DNA of 64,000 nt from Deltaproteobacteria bacterium (lineage in GTDB: Bacteria; JADJOY01): contig JADJOY010000023.1 of the NCBI GenBank assembly GCA_016713535.1, forward strand, positions 62,001 to 126,000, in the 5' to 3' direction. The translations under genes and the position numbers were made by a program. The notes under the pieces were generated by a model, which was not told where the DNA came from, searched no databases, and saw only the letters and a list, made by a program, of their open reading frames with translations. Of this stretch, positions 54,366-63,868 are shown piece by piece (position 1 is the stretch's first letter; every line of letters begins with the position of its first letter).

Positions 54366-55219
54366 ATGGCAAGGTCTGCCTCATCACGGGCGCCAACGCC
54401 GGCATCGGCCGCGAGACCGCCATCGGCCTCGCCAAGCTCGGCGCGCGCATCGTCATGGTGTGCCGCGACAGGACCAAGGGCGAACTGGCCCGCGAAGAGA
54501 TCCAGCAGCTCTCCGGCAACGGCAACGTCGAGCTCATCGTCGCCGATCTCTCGTCGCAGTCGGCGGTGCGCGCCGCGGCCGCCGAGTTCCAGCGCCACCA
54601 CGACCGCCTCGACGTGCTGATCAACAATGCGGGCGGCTACATCAAGCGCCGCCAGCTCACGACCGACGGCATCGAGACCCAGCTCGCGGTCAACCACCTG
54701 GCGCCTTTCCTCCTCACCACGTTGCTCCTCGAGCTGCTCAAGAAGAGCGCGCCGGCGCGGATCGTCAACGTCGCGTCGGAGGGCCACCGCGCCGCGTGGC
54801 TGCGCTTCGACAACCTCCAGGGCGAGCGCTTCTGGAACGGCTGGCTCCAGTACTGCAACACCAAGCTCATGAACCTGCTCTTCACCCGCGAGCTGTCGCA
54901 CAAGCTGGTTGGCACCGGCGTGACCGCGAACGCCTGCCACCCGGGCGTGGTGCGCTCGAACTTCGCGCGCAGCGAGGTGCCGAGCTGGGCGATGGACATC
55001 GGTGCGATCTTCATGATCCCGCCCAGCGAGGGCGCGCGCACCTCGATCTTCCTCGCCTCCGACCCCGCCGGCGAAAAGAACTCCGGACTCTACTGGGTGC
55101 GCCGCAAGAAGGCCGCGCCCGCGGCCAAGGCGCTCGACGACGACACCGCGCGCAGCCTGTGGAGCGTGAGCGCGGTCCTCACCGGCCTCGAAGGAACCCG
55201 CAAGGTCGTGATCCGATGA
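54362..55219 (+). CDS. Short-chain dehydrogenase/reductase (retinol-dehydrogenase-like)
   Basis: A 285-residue SDR. Cofactor motif CLITGANAGIGRETAIGLAK (TGxxxGIG), RVCRD-type loop (IVMVCRDRTKGELAREEI, favouring NADP), LDVLINNAGGYIKRRQ (NNAG), catalytic Ser in ARIVNVASEGHR and the YxxxK of WLQYCNTKLMNLLF. The closest known types are the retinol-dehydrogenase/WWOX-like group acting on hydrophobic alcohols. Start ATG 54362 overlaps the transporter stop; its own stop overlaps the DUF4336 gene (ATGA), making a three-gene coupled set. Confidence 0.9.
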   Translation: MNGKVCLITGANAGIGRETAIGLAKLGARIVMVCRDRTKGELAREEIQQLSGNGNVELIVADLSSQSAVRAAAAEFQRHHDRLDVLINNAGGYIKRRQLTTDGIETQLAVNHLAPFLLTTLLLELLKKSAPARIVNVASEGHRAAWLRFDNLQGERFWNGWLQYCNTKLMNLLFTRELSHKLVGTGVTANACHPGVVRSNFARSEVPSWAMDIGAIFMIPPSEGARTSIFLASDPAGEKNSGLYWVRRKKAAPAAKALDDDTARSLWSVSAVLTGLEGTRKVVIR

Positions 55220-55965
55220 GCAACGCAAAGCCCGAGCGGGCCAGCGACGCGGGCCAGGACCGCGACTGGCGGATCCACCCCCACGGCGCGATCCGCACCC
55301 TCGACGACAACCTGTGGACCGTGAGCGGCCACATCCCCGGCCTACCGATGCCGCTGCGCCGCACCATGACCGTGGTGCGCCTCAGCGACGGCCGGCTGGT
55401 GCTGCACAGCGCGATCGCGCTCGCGCACACCTCGCTCGCGCAGCTCGAATCGTGGGGCGAGCCCGCCTTCATCGTGGTGCCGAGCGGCTACCACCGCATC
55501 GACGCGCCCGCCTACAAGAAGCGCTACCCGAAGGCGCTGGTGGTGTGCCCGCCCAAGTCCCGAAAGCGCGTCGAGAAGGTGGTGGCGGTCGACGGCGGCT
55601 ACGAGCTGCTCTCCAGCGACCCCGCCCTCGAGGCCGTGCACCTCGACGGCACCTGCGAGGGAGTCCTGATCGCCCGGAGCGGCGCCGAGCACGAGCGCGC
55701 GACGCTGATCTTCAACGACGTCTTCTTCAACCAGGACCCGCTACCCGGCCTGGCCGGGAAGATCTACGGGCTGCTCGGCTCGACGGGCGGACCGAAGGTG
55801 CCACCGGTGGCGCGCTTGTTCCTGGTGGACGACCGCAAGGCGCTGCGCGCCCATCTCGAGCTGCTCGCGCGGCGGCCCGGCCTGGCCCGGCTCATCCCGG
55901 GCCACGGCGAGCCGATCGACGTGTGGCCCAGCAAGGTGCTGAGCAAGGTCGCGTCGACGCTGTGA
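55216..55965 (+). CDS. DUF4336 protein
   Basis: A 249-residue protein resembling the DUF4336 family, which has a metallo-beta-lactamase-like fold. Characteristic stretches are LWTVSGHIPGLPMPLRRTMT, GRLVLHSAIALAHTSLAQLE, WGEPAFIVVPSGYHRIDAPA and YKKRYPKALVVCPPKSRKRV. HSAIAL and SGYHRIDAP occupy the places of metal-binding turns, and RLIPGHGEPI is the later His. No biochemical function is known. Its coupling to an SDR and a DMT transporter suggests a small metabolic unit. Confidence 0.78.
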   Translation: MSNAKPERASDAGQDRDWRIHPHGAIRTLDDNLWTVSGHIPGLPMPLRRTMTVVRLSDGRLVLHSAIALAHTSLAQLESWGEPAFIVVPSGYHRIDAPAYKKRYPKALVVCPPKSRKRVEKVVAVDGGYELLSSDPALEAVHLDGTCEGVLIARSGAEHERATLIFNDVFFNQDPLPGLAGKIYGLLGSTGGPKVPPVARLFLVDDRKALRAHLELLARRPGLARLIPGHGEPIDVWPSKVLSKVASTL

Positions 55966-55972
55966 GCCCGCG

Positions 55973-56984
55973 GTGAGCGCTCGGCGCACGAACCGGACCC
56001 GCCCGCTCAGCGACGCGCGGGTCCGCTCGATCGTGCTGCAGGCGCTGGTGCTGGGCGCGGTGCTGAGCGCCGCGGCGCTGCTGGTGCGCCAGACCCAGGC
56101 GAACCTCGCCGAGCGCGGCATCGCGAGCGGCTTCGGGTTCCTCGCCCGCGAGAGCTCGTTCGACATCGGCGAGAGCCCGATCCGCTACAGCGCGAGCGAC
56201 AGCTACGCGCGCGCTGCTCGTGGGGCTCGCCAACACCGCCAAGGTCGCGATCGTGGGGCTGGTCGGCGCCACGCTCGTGGGCGTGGCCGTGGGCCTCGCG
56301 CGCCTCGCGCCCAACGTGCTGCTCGCGCGGCTCGCGGGAGCGTGGGTGGAGACCCTCCGCAACGTGCCGCTCCTGATCCAGCTCTTCTTCTGGTACGGCG
56401 CGATCACCGAGCTCCTGCCCGGCCCCCGCGAGGCGCTCGCTCCGCTGCCGGGCGTCTTCCTGTGCAATCGCGGCCTCTACTTCCCGGTGCCCACCTTCGC
56501 CGCGGCCGGCGGCGGGCTGGCGCTCTCGCGCCCGGTGCTCGAGGGCTTCAACTTCGCGGGCGGCGCGAGCGTGTCGCCCGAGCTCGTGACGCTGCTCCTC
56601 GGGCTCGTGACCTACACCTCCGCCTTCATCGCCGAGATCGTGCGCGCCGGCGTGCTCGCGGTGCCGCGCGGCCAGGGCGAGGCGGCGGCGGCGCTCGGCC
56701 TGGCCCGGCTCACCACGCTGCGCCGCGTGGTGCTGCCGCAGGCGCTCCGGCTGATCGTGCCGCCGCTCACCAGCCAGTACCTGAACCTGGTCAAGAACAG
56801 CTCGCTGGGCGTGGCGGTCGGCTACCCGGAGCTGGTGTCGATCGCCAACACCACCATGAACCAGACCGGGCAGGCGGTGGAGGGGATCGCGATCGTGATG
56901 GCGACCTACCTCGCGATCAGCCTCGCGCTCTCGGCGCTCGCCAACGGCTGGGAGCGCTCGCGCCCGTGGGTGGCGGCGCGATGA
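55973..56984 (+). CDS. aapQ: Polar amino-acid ABC transporter permease 1 (AapQ-like), one frameshift
   Basis: An inner-membrane permease of the His/Glu/Gln/Arg family. The N-terminal part shows FLARESSFDIGESPIRYSAS, typical of AapQ/BztB proteins, and breaks at about 56213, where SDSYARA continues in the next frame as ALLVGLANTAKVAIVGLVGA. The rest is intact: WVETLRNVPLLIQLFFWYGA, YTSAFIAEIVRAGVLAVPRG (EAA loop region) and GEAAAALGLARLTTLRRVVLPQ. It ends NGWERSRPWVAAR. Start GTG 55973. The stop overlaps the second permease by ATGA. Confidence 0.88.
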
Positions 56985-58033
56985 GCGTGGCGGACGCCGG
57001 CGCGCTGGCTCCGGCGCGGCGCGCGCCGTTTCGCTCTCCCGCGGACGCGGCGCTGAGCGCGGCGATCGCGGGGGCGCTCGCGTGGCTGGCGTGGAAGGTG
57101 GTGCGCTGGGCGGTGCTCGACGCGACCTGGAGCGGCGACGGCATCGAGGCCTGCCACGCGCGCGGCGGTGCCTGCTGGGCCTTCGTCCGCGACAAGGCGC
57201 GCCTGATCCTCTTCGGCACCTACCCGTACGAGGAGCAGTGGCGCGCCGCCCTCGCCACCGCGCTCGTGATCGCGCTCTTCGCCGCCACCTCCGTGCCGCG
57301 GCTGCGCAGGCCGGCGCTCGCGTGGGCGTGGCTCGCGAGCGCGGGGGTCGTGGTGGCCCTCATGCGTGGGCGCGGCGCCGGGCTCGCGTACGTCGACACC
57401 AGCCGCTGGGGCGGGCTGCCGCTCACGCTGGTGCTCGCGACCGTGGGCCTGGCACTCGCGTTCCCGCTCGGCGTGGCGCTCGCGCTGGCGCGCACCTCGG
57501 GGCTCTTCGTGCCGCGCCTGCTCGCCACCACCTACGTCGAGCTGGTGCGCGGCGTGCCACTGGTGACCGTGCTGTTCATGGCGTCGGTGATGTTCCCGCT
57601 CTTCCTGCCGAGCGGCTGGAACCTCGACAAGCTGCTCCGCGCCCAGGCCGGTATCGTGCTCTTCGCCGCGGCATACCTGGCCGAGGTGGTGCGCGGCGGG
57701 CTGCAGACCGTGGCGCGCGGCCAGCTCGAGGCGGCGGCGGCGCTCGGCCTCGGCTACCTCGGCACGATGCGCTTCGTGGTACTGCCGCAGGCGCTCGGCG
57801 CGGTGGTGCCGCCGCTCGTGAACACCGCCATCGGCCTCTTCAAGGACACCTCGCTGGTGGTGGTGATCGGTCTCCTCGACCTCACCAACGCCGCCAAGCT
57901 CGCCATGAGCGACCCGCGCTGGCTGGGCGCGGTGGTCGAGGGCTACGTGTTCATCGGCACCATCTACTTCCTGTTCTGCTTCACGCTCTCGAAGCTGAGC
58001 CGGAGCCTGGAACGGTCCCGCGCCCATGCCTGA
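56981..58033 (+). CDS. aapM: Polar amino-acid ABC transporter permease 2 (AapM-like)
   Basis: A 350-residue permease pairing with the first. Landmarks are WGGLPLTLVLATVGLALAFP, TYVELVRGVPLVTVLFMASV, YLAEVVRGGLQTVARGQLEA with the following EAA motif (AAALGLGYLGTMRFVVLPQA), and FKDTSLVVVIGLLDLTNAAK. The N-terminal third, with two extra hydrophobic segments and a loop containing KARLILFGTYPYEEQWR, is typical of AapM. Start ATG 56981 overlaps the first permease. Its end overlaps the ATPase gene by eight bases. Confidence 0.9.
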   Translation: MSVADAGALAPARRAPFRSPADAALSAAIAGALAWLAWKVVRWAVLDATWSGDGIEACHARGGACWAFVRDKARLILFGTYPYEEQWRAALATALVIALFAATSVPRLRRPALAWAWLASAGVVVALMRGRGAGLAYVDTSRWGGLPLTLVLATVGLALAFPLGVALALARTSGLFVPRLLATTYVELVRGVPLVTVLFMASVMFPLFLPSGWNLDKLLRAQAGIVLFAAAYLAEVVRGGLQTVARGQLEAAAALGLGYLGTMRFVVLPQALGAVVPPLVNTAIGLFKDTSLVVVIGLLDLTNAAKLAMSDPRWLGAVVEGYVFIGTIYFLFCFTLSKLSRSLERSRAHA

Positions 58034-58811
58034 AGCCACTCCTCCCAGCGAACCGCCGATCATCGTCGTGACCGACCTGCACAAGTGGTTCGGGGCGCAG
58101 CACGTGCTGCGCGGCGTGTCGCTCGAGGTGGCGCGCGGCGAGACCGTGGTGGTGTGCGGCCCGTCTGGCAGCGGCAAGTCGACCTTCATCCGCTGCCTGA
58201 ACCACCTCGAGGAGCACGACCGCGGCACGATCATGGTGGACGGCATCACCCTCGACCGCGACGTGCGCCACCTGCAGGCGGTGCGCCGCGAGGTCGGCAT
58301 GGTGTTCCAGCAGTTCAACCTGTTCCCGCACCTCACGGTGCTCGAGAACCTCACCCTCGCGCCGGTGCGGGTGCGCAAGACCAAGCCCGTGGCGGCCGAG
58401 CGCCAGGCCCTCGCGCTCCTCGACCGCGTCCAGCTCGCCGATCACGCCGCCAAGTACCCGGCGCAGCTCTCGGGCGGCCAGCAGCAGCGCGTCGCGATCG
58501 CGCGCAGCCTGTGCATGTTGCCCAAGATCATGCTCTTCGACGAGCCGACCTCCGCGCTCGACCCCGAGATGATCCAGGAGGTCCTCGACGTCATGACCGA
58601 GCTCGCCCGCGAGGGGCTCACCATGGTGGTGGTGACCCACGAGATGGGCTTCGCGCGCGCGGTCGCCCACCGGGTCGCGTTCATGGACCAGGGCGAGCTG
58701 GTCGAGGTCGCGCCGCCCGCGCAGTTCTTCGGCGCGCCACAGAGCGAGCGCGCCCGCGAGTTCCTCGGCCACCTGCTGCGCGCGGACGGCGGTGGCCGCG
58801 GCGGCGCGTAG
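58026..58811 (+). CDS. aapP: Polar amino-acid ABC transporter ATPase (AapP/GlnQ-like)
   Basis: A 261-residue ABC ATPase. Walker A VVVCGPSGSGKSTFIRCLNH, Q-loop VGMVFQQFNLFPHLTVLENL, signature LSGGQQQRVAIARSLCM, Walker B IMLFDEPTSALDPEM and switch His MVVVTHEMGFARAVAHRV are all present and close to GlnQ/AapP. With the two permeases it completes the membrane part of a glutamate/aspartate/glutamine-type importer. No periplasmic binding-protein gene accompanies it; upstream stands the DUF4336 gene, downstream an unrelated operon. Confidence 0.95.
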   Translation: MPEATPPSEPPIIVVTDLHKWFGAQHVLRGVSLEVARGETVVVCGPSGSGKSTFIRCLNHLEEHDRGTIMVDGITLDRDVRHLQAVRREVGMVFQQFNLFPHLTVLENLTLAPVRVRKTKPVAAERQALALLDRVQLADHAAKYPAQLSGGQQQRVAIARSLCMLPKIMLFDEPTSALDPEMIQEVLDVMTELAREGLTMVVVTHEMGFARAVAHRVAFMDQGELVEVAPPAQFFGAPQSERAREFLGHLLRADGGGRGGA

Positions 58812-58984
58812 CGGCCGGCGCGCCGAGCCGCGGGCGGCTGCAGAAGGCCGCCGCGCACGCCGCGGCGGCCGAGCGGCGACGCCAGTGCTCGGCGCCGGCT
58901 GCCCGCGATTTTCGATGGTACTCTCGGAAATCGTCCGCAGCGCGCGGGCGTTTCGTCTCTCGATCCCCGAGCTCGCCGCCCGCC

Positions 58985-59851
58985 GTGCCGATCGCCCAGC
59001 CCCGCGCCCACTCGGCCGCCGCCGCGACCAGCACCGCCGTTGGCCGCGCCGCGACCCAGCGCGGCGAGCCGCGGATCGACACCACCTACACCGTCGTCAC
59101 CCCCGAGGGTGTCCCGCTCGAGCTGCGCCTCGCCGGCCCGGCGGCGCGCGCCGTGGCGTATTTCATCGACGCCATGATCCGCCTCGTGGTGGTGGTGGTG
59201 ATCTCGATCCCCCTCGAGCTCCTCTCCGGCTACGGCATCGGCTTCCTGCTGGTGCTGATGTTCGTCCTCGAATACTTCTACTTCGTGGCGTGCGAGGTGC
59301 TCCTCGACGGCCAGTCGCCGGGCAAGCGGGTGTGCTCGCTGCGCGTGATCTCCGCTAACGGGACGCCGCTCACGTGGCAGCGCAGCTTGATCCGCAACCT
59401 GCTCCGGCCTGCCGACCAGATCCCGTTCGCGTACGGCGTGGGCGGCGTGCTGACGCTCCTCGGGCGCCACTTCCAGCGCCTCGGCGACATCGCCGCCAGC
59501 ACCATCGTGGTGCGCGAGGACACCACACCGCCGCCACCGCCGCTGCCCTACCCGGCCGACGCGCTGACCCCGCTGCTCAAGTGGATCCCCAACGACGTCA
59601 AGGCGATGCGCGAGGTGCAAAACGCCGTCGACCTCTACGCGCGACGCCGCGATCGGCTCTCGCCCGCGCTGCGCCGCACCCTTGCGCAGCCGCTCGTCGA
59701 GCTGATCGCCGAGCGCACCGATCTGCCGCGCGACACCGAGCCCGATCTGCTGGTCGCGGCGCTCCATCACTCGATCTGGGGACCGCCCCGCGACGAGGGC
59801 CCCACCCGCGGCCGGGCGCAGCCGCCAGCGCGGGGGCCACGCAGCCCATGA
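58985..59851 (+). CDS. RDD-family membrane protein
   Basis: A 288-residue membrane protein opening the MoxR-linked operon. The RDD domain is evident in LAGPAARAVAYFIDAMIRLV (the R and D pair), YGIGFLLVLMFVLEYFYFVA, DGQSPGKRVCSLRVISANGT and RHFQRLGDIAASTIVV. About 110 soluble residues follow (AVDLYARRRDRLSPALRRTL). GTG 58985 is taken because it is the closest start before the domain; the ribosome site is weak. The stop overlaps the SpoIIM-like gene by four bases. Function unknown; RDD proteins occur in similar MoxR clusters. Confidence 0.82.
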   Translation: MPIAQPRAHSAAAATSTAVGRAATQRGEPRIDTTYTVVTPEGVPLELRLAGPAARAVAYFIDAMIRLVVVVVISIPLELLSGYGIGFLLVLMFVLEYFYFVACEVLLDGQSPGKRVCSLRVISANGTPLTWQRSLIRNLLRPADQIPFAYGVGGVLTLLGRHFQRLGDIAASTIVVREDTTPPPPPLPYPADALTPLLKWIPNDVKAMREVQNAVDLYARRRDRLSPALRRTLAQPLVELIAERTDLPRDTEPDLLVAALHHSIWGPPRDEGPTRGRAQPPARGPRSP

Positions 59852-60879
59852 GCCGCACCGCGCCGACCCCGGCCGATCCCACCGGCGCCGCGATCGCGCC
59901 GCTCGACGCCGCGCGCCCCGCGGGCGACCGCGCGCCGGTGTGGCGGCGCCTCGAGCGCCTCCTCGGCCACGTCGACCAGTCCCGCAACAAGAAGATCCGC
60001 GGCCAGGAGGTGACCGAGCTCTGCCGCCTCCACCGCGCCACCTCGCGCGACCTGAGCCAGGCGATCGCCGAGGGCAAGCCCGAGACCACGGTGCGCTACC
60101 TGCACGGCCTGGTGAGCCGCACCCACGCGCTCCTCTACCGCTTCGAGTCGGTCGAGTGGCACCGCTGGCGCGAGGCGCTCTTCGTCTCGGTGCCGCGCAA
60201 GCTCTACCGCGACCCGTACCTGCGGGTGGCGTTCGTGGTGTTCTTCGGCACGTCGCTGCTCTCGTACCTGCTCGCGACCGTGACGCCCGAGTGGACCGAC
60301 GTGGTCCTCGGCCCCGAGATGAAGTCGAGCCTCGACTCCATGTACAGCGGCCTCGGCGAGGTGCGGAACCTCGACGAGAGCTTCTACATGTCGGGCTTCT
60401 ACGTGCGGAACAACATGACCGTGGCGCTGCGCTGCTTCGCCTACGGCATCTTTCTGGGCATCGGGAGCGTCGTGGCGCTCCTCACCAACGCGCTCACCAT
60501 CGGCGCGAGCTTCGGCTACATGCTCGCCGGCTCGTACAGCGACAACTTCCTGTCGTTCGTGGTCGGCCACGCGCCCTTCGAGCTCACCGCGGTCACGTTC
60601 GCGGGCGCCGCGGGGCTCAAGCTCGGCCTCTCGCTGGTGCGCACCCAGGGCTGGTCGCGCGCCGCGTCGCTTCGGCGCGCCGCCCTCGACTCGGTGGCGC
60701 TCGTGACCTCCGCGTGCCTGCTGCTCCTCGGCGCCGCGCTCATCGAGGCCTTCTTCTCGCCGCTGCCGTATCCGGTGACGTTCAAGCTGCCGATCTTCCT
60801 GCTCACCCTCACGCTGCTGGTCGCGTACGTCCTGGTGCTGGGCGGACGTGGCGATCCCGAGCCGGGACGCGCGCCGTGA
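59848..60879 (+). CDS. SpoIIM-like (DUF95) membrane protein
   Basis: A 343-residue membrane protein of the stage-II-sporulation-M/DUF95 family. The N-terminal soluble part (RRLERLLGHVDQSRNKKIRG, ELCRLHRATSRDLSQAIAEG) precedes about six spans, with the family phrases YVRNNMTVALRCFAYGIFLG and SFVVGHAPFELTAVTFAGAA. Outside spore formers these proteins occur next to RDD and MoxR genes with no sporulation role. Start ATG 59848 and stop 60879 both overlap the neighbours (ATGA and GTGA), so translation is coupled. Confidence 0.85.
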   Translation: MSRTAPTPADPTGAAIAPLDAARPAGDRAPVWRRLERLLGHVDQSRNKKIRGQEVTELCRLHRATSRDLSQAIAEGKPETTVRYLHGLVSRTHALLYRFESVEWHRWREALFVSVPRKLYRDPYLRVAFVVFFGTSLLSYLLATVTPEWTDVVLGPEMKSSLDSMYSGLGEVRNLDESFYMSGFYVRNNMTVALRCFAYGIFLGIGSVVALLTNALTIGASFGYMLAGSYSDNFLSFVVGHAPFELTAVTFAGAAGLKLGLSLVRTQGWSRAASLRRAALDSVALVTSACLLLLGAALIEAFFSPLPYPVTFKLPIFLLTLTLLVAYVLVLGGRGDPEPGRAP

Positions 60880-61727
60880 ACGTCGACCGCGCGCGCGTGC
60901 GGATCCGCGAGCGAGCGCCCACCGAGGTGCTCGACCTCGCCTTCGTGTTCCTGAAGCGCAACGGCGCCCTCTTCGGCGCGCTCACCGCGCTGCTGGTGAT
61001 CCCGGCGACGGCGGTGGTCGTAACCGCCGCGAGCACCTACTCGTCGCTCTCCTGGTACGTGGCGTTCGTGGGCTGCATGGTGATGGACGTGGTGGTCCGC
61101 GCGCCGGTGGTGCTCGCGTGCGGTCAGGCGATGTTCAGCGAGCGCGTGCAGGTGCGCGGCGTGCTCGCCGACCTGCGCCGCCACCTGCCGATCGTGGTGA
61201 GCCTGGTGGGGAGGCGCGCGCTGCTCGCGCTCACCGTGGGCGGCGTGCTGCTCGACTGGTTCGGCCGCTACCACGCCGACGAGGTGCTGCTCCTCGAGCG
61301 CCTCGACGGCGCCGCCGCGCAGACCCGGCTGCGTCACCTGCGGCGGCGCTTCGGCTCGCAGTGCCAGGAGCAGCTCGTCCACCACCTCTTCCTCGGCACC
61401 CTCGCCGTGGTGAGCGCGGTCAGCGTGTGGGTGTTCGTGCGGATGATCTTCTCGACCGAGAGCGTCGAGTGGTGGCCGAAGAGCGGCGGCGACGTCGCGT
61501 TCGTGGCGGCGGTGCTCACGGTCCAGGTCTACTTCGCCACCGCCAAGTTCCTCTTCTACCTGAACCTGCGCACCGTGAACGAAGGCTGGGATCTCTTCCT
61601 CGAGACGCGCGCCATCGAGGCGCTCCTCGAGCGTCGCCGCGGTCCCGGCGGCGGGGCGCCGCGGCTCACCCGGCCGGTCGCCACCGAGACCGTGACCGGC
61701 GAGCCCGCCGCGGAGGTGACGCCGTGA
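60876..61727 (+). CDS. Membrane protein of the MoxR-linked operon, unknown
   Basis: A 283-residue protein with about five spans (FGALTALLVIPATAVVVTAA, YVAFVGCMVMDVVVRAPVVL, LGTLAVVSAVSVWVFVRMIF). I cannot name the family. The residue pattern GQAMFSERVQVRGVLADLRR and a cytoplasmic tail containing FYLNLRTVNEGWDLFLETRA resemble membrane proteins that accompany SpoIIM-like and DUF4129 genes. Start GTG 60876 and stop both overlap neighbouring genes by four bases. Confidence 0.7.
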   Translation: MNVDRARVRIRERAPTEVLDLAFVFLKRNGALFGALTALLVIPATAVVVTAASTYSSLSWYVAFVGCMVMDVVVRAPVVLACGQAMFSERVQVRGVLADLRRHLPIVVSLVGRRALLALTVGGVLLDWFGRYHADEVLLLERLDGAAAQTRLRHLRRRFGSQCQEQLVHHLFLGTLAVVSAVSVWVFVRMIFSTESVEWWPKSGGDVAFVAAVLTVQVYFATAKFLFYLNLRTVNEGWDLFLETRAIEALLERRRGPGGGAPRLTRPVATETVTGEPAAEVTP

Positions 61728-62446
61728 GCCCCCGCCGGTGGGTCGCCGTGCTCGCCCTCGGCGGCGCGCTGGTCACGTGCGCGCCCGTCGGGCTCACGGC
61801 GGCCGCCGAGCCTTCGACGCCCGACCAAGCGCGCCGCGAGGTGGCGCGCAGCCTCGGCGACGGCGGCTACGACTGGTACGACCGGGCGAGCGACGGCCCG
61901 GCCTTCGAGCGCCTCTCCCACGAGCTCGACGATCCGAGCGCCAAGGCCGAGAAGTGGCGCTGGCTGGTGTGGCTGCTCGACGCGGTCGCGCTCGCGGTGC
62001 TGCTCTCGATCGTCGCGTACGTGGTCCGCGCCGCGCGGCGCGCCCGTCTCGAGCGGCCACCGCTCGCGCCCAGCGAGCCGCCGCGGCCGCTCGAGGCGCT
62101 TCCGTTCGAGGACCCGAGCCTGGGCGTGGATCCGGACGCGTGGCTGCGAGCCGCCGAAGAAGCGGCGCGCGCCGGCGACTTCGCGCGCGCCACGATGTGC
62201 CTCTTCAACGGCGAGCTGCTGGTCCTCGATCGCCACCACGCGATCCGTCTCGGCCCCGGCCGCACCAACCGCCACTACCTGGCGCAGCTCGAGGCGCCCG
62301 CTCCCGGACCCGAGAGCTTCGGCGCGGCGATCCGCGAGTTCGAGCGCGTGTTCTACGGCGGACGCCCCGCCGACCGCGACTCGTTCGAGCGCTTCGAGGC
62401 GGAGCACCGCAAGCTGGTGGGCGCGCTGCCGGGAGGCGCGCGATGA
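61724..62446 (+). CDS. DUF4129-like membrane-anchored protein
   Basis: A 240-residue protein with a signal peptide (VLALGGALVTCAPVGLTAAA), a short outside domain, one membrane span (LVWLLDAVALAVLLSIVAYV) and a cytoplasmic C-terminal domain. That domain resembles DUF4129: DPDAWLRAAEEAARAGDFAR, ATMCLFNGELLVLDRHHAIR, GRTNRHYLAQLEA and FERVFYGGRPADRDSFERFE. DUF4129 domains typically occur beside MoxR/DUF58/transglutaminase genes. Start GTG 61724. The stop overlaps the next gene. Confidence 0.75.
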   Translation: MSPRRWVAVLALGGALVTCAPVGLTAAAEPSTPDQARREVARSLGDGGYDWYDRASDGPAFERLSHELDDPSAKAEKWRWLVWLLDAVALAVLLSIVAYVVRAARRARLERPPLAPSEPPRPLEALPFEDPSLGVDPDAWLRAAEEAARAGDFARATMCLFNGELLVLDRHHAIRLGPGRTNRHYLAQLEAPAPGPESFGAAIREFERVFYGGRPADRDSFERFEAEHRKLVGALPGGAR

Positions 62447-63824
62447 GCCGGGCGCGGCGCCGCGCGGCCGCGCTCCTCGCCCTCGCCGCGGTGGCGCTCG
62501 CCGCCGGCTGCGCCACGCCCAAGCTCGAGCGCGGCTACGGCAAGAGCTCGGGGACCAGCATCAACGGCACGCGCGTCTTCTTCGAGGTGCTGAAGGCGCG
62601 CGGCCACGAGCTGCGGCGGGTGTCGAGCTTCCAGAACCGCTTCCTCGACGACGCCCACGTGGTGGTGTGGTTCGAGCGCGACCCCGACGGCGTGTCGTGG
62701 GCCGACGTCGACGACGCCGCCACCTGGCTCCAGGGCCACCCGGGCCGCACCCTCGTCTACGTCGCCAACGACTTCGACTCCGACCTCGCGCTGTGGGACG
62801 ACCTCGCCGGCCACTTCCACGCCGCGGACCAAGGCGAGCTCGAGGTCCGCTCGCGCGCGCTCCAGGCGAAGACCACGACTCGCCTCGCCGAGCAGGCGAA
62901 GGGGATGGTGTCGAAGAGCTGGGCGCTCTACCCGTTCGCGTTCGCCGACGCGGCGCCGCAGGCGAAGCTCGCCGCCGACCTCGATCCGGCGACGCCGCTC
63001 GCCGCCGACCTCGACGGGGCGGGGCACGTCTATCTGAAGCGCCACCCGAGCGCCGTCGAGCCGCCGCCACCGCCGGCCGCGCCGTCCGGCGAGCCCGGCG
63101 CCGCAGGCGAGATCGGCGCCGCAGGCGAGATCGGCGTGGACGTCGGCGCCGAGCACGGCGAGCCGACGACGCCGGAGGGCGCCGCAACGCCCGACGTCCC
63201 GCCCGACGACGACCCCGGCGTCGAGATCCACGACATCGGCCCCACCGGCCAGCGCCTCCCGCCCGAAGCGCCGGGCTCGAAGACGCTGCGCGAGCTACGC
63301 GGAGAAGACCCCCCACGACCGACGCGGAGTGGCTCGCCGCCGAGGGGCGGCCGCTCGTCCTCGCGCGCCAGCTCGTCCTCGCCGCCGGCGAGCACTCGAA
63401 CGTGGTGCTGGTCCACAACGGCTCGTTCCTCCTCAACTACGCGCTCGTCGATCCGGTGCACCGCACCCTCGCCGCGCGCCTCGCCGACCGCTTCGGCGAA
63501 GGCCGCAAGATCGCCTTCTACGAGCCCGCGAGCGCCAGCGGCCGCATCTGGTCGCCATGGGGCCGCCTGCCACCCGGCGGCCCGAGTCCGATGGACGTGC
63601 TCTTCCGCCCGCCGCTCGGCTGGGTGTTCTTGCACCTGTTGATCGCGGCGCTCCTCTACCTCGCCAACCAGGCGCCGATCTTCGGCCGCCCGCGCGCGGA
63701 CAAGGACGAGCCGGGCGCGCCCTTCACGCAGCACGTGCGCGCCTACGGCAAGCTCCTCGAGCGCACCGGCGACCGCGCCTACGTCGACCACCTCCTCGCC
63801 GAGCACACACGCCGCTCGCGCTGA
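62443..63824 (+). CDS. DUF4350-like lipoprotein/membrane protein (one frameshift)
   Basis: A DUF4350-type protein of about 460 residues. The signal sequence ends in a lipobox (ALAAVALAAGC). The body shows KSSGTSINGTRVFFEVLKAR, DDAHVVVWFERDPDGVSWAD and TLVYVANDFDSDLALWDDLA. A Pro/Glu/Gly-rich linker follows, where the frame breaks near 63312 in a run of C. The second frame gives TDAEWLAAEGRPLVLARQLV, SNVVLVHNGSFLLNYALVDP, a membrane span (WVFLHLLIAALLYLANQAPI) and a cytoplasmic tail with HVRAYGKLLERTGDRAYVDH. This matches the family order. MoxR follows 44 bp later. Confidence 0.78.
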
Positions 63825-63868
63825 TCCCGAGAGCTCGCGAACCTCTCGCCCCGGAGATCCACCCCACG

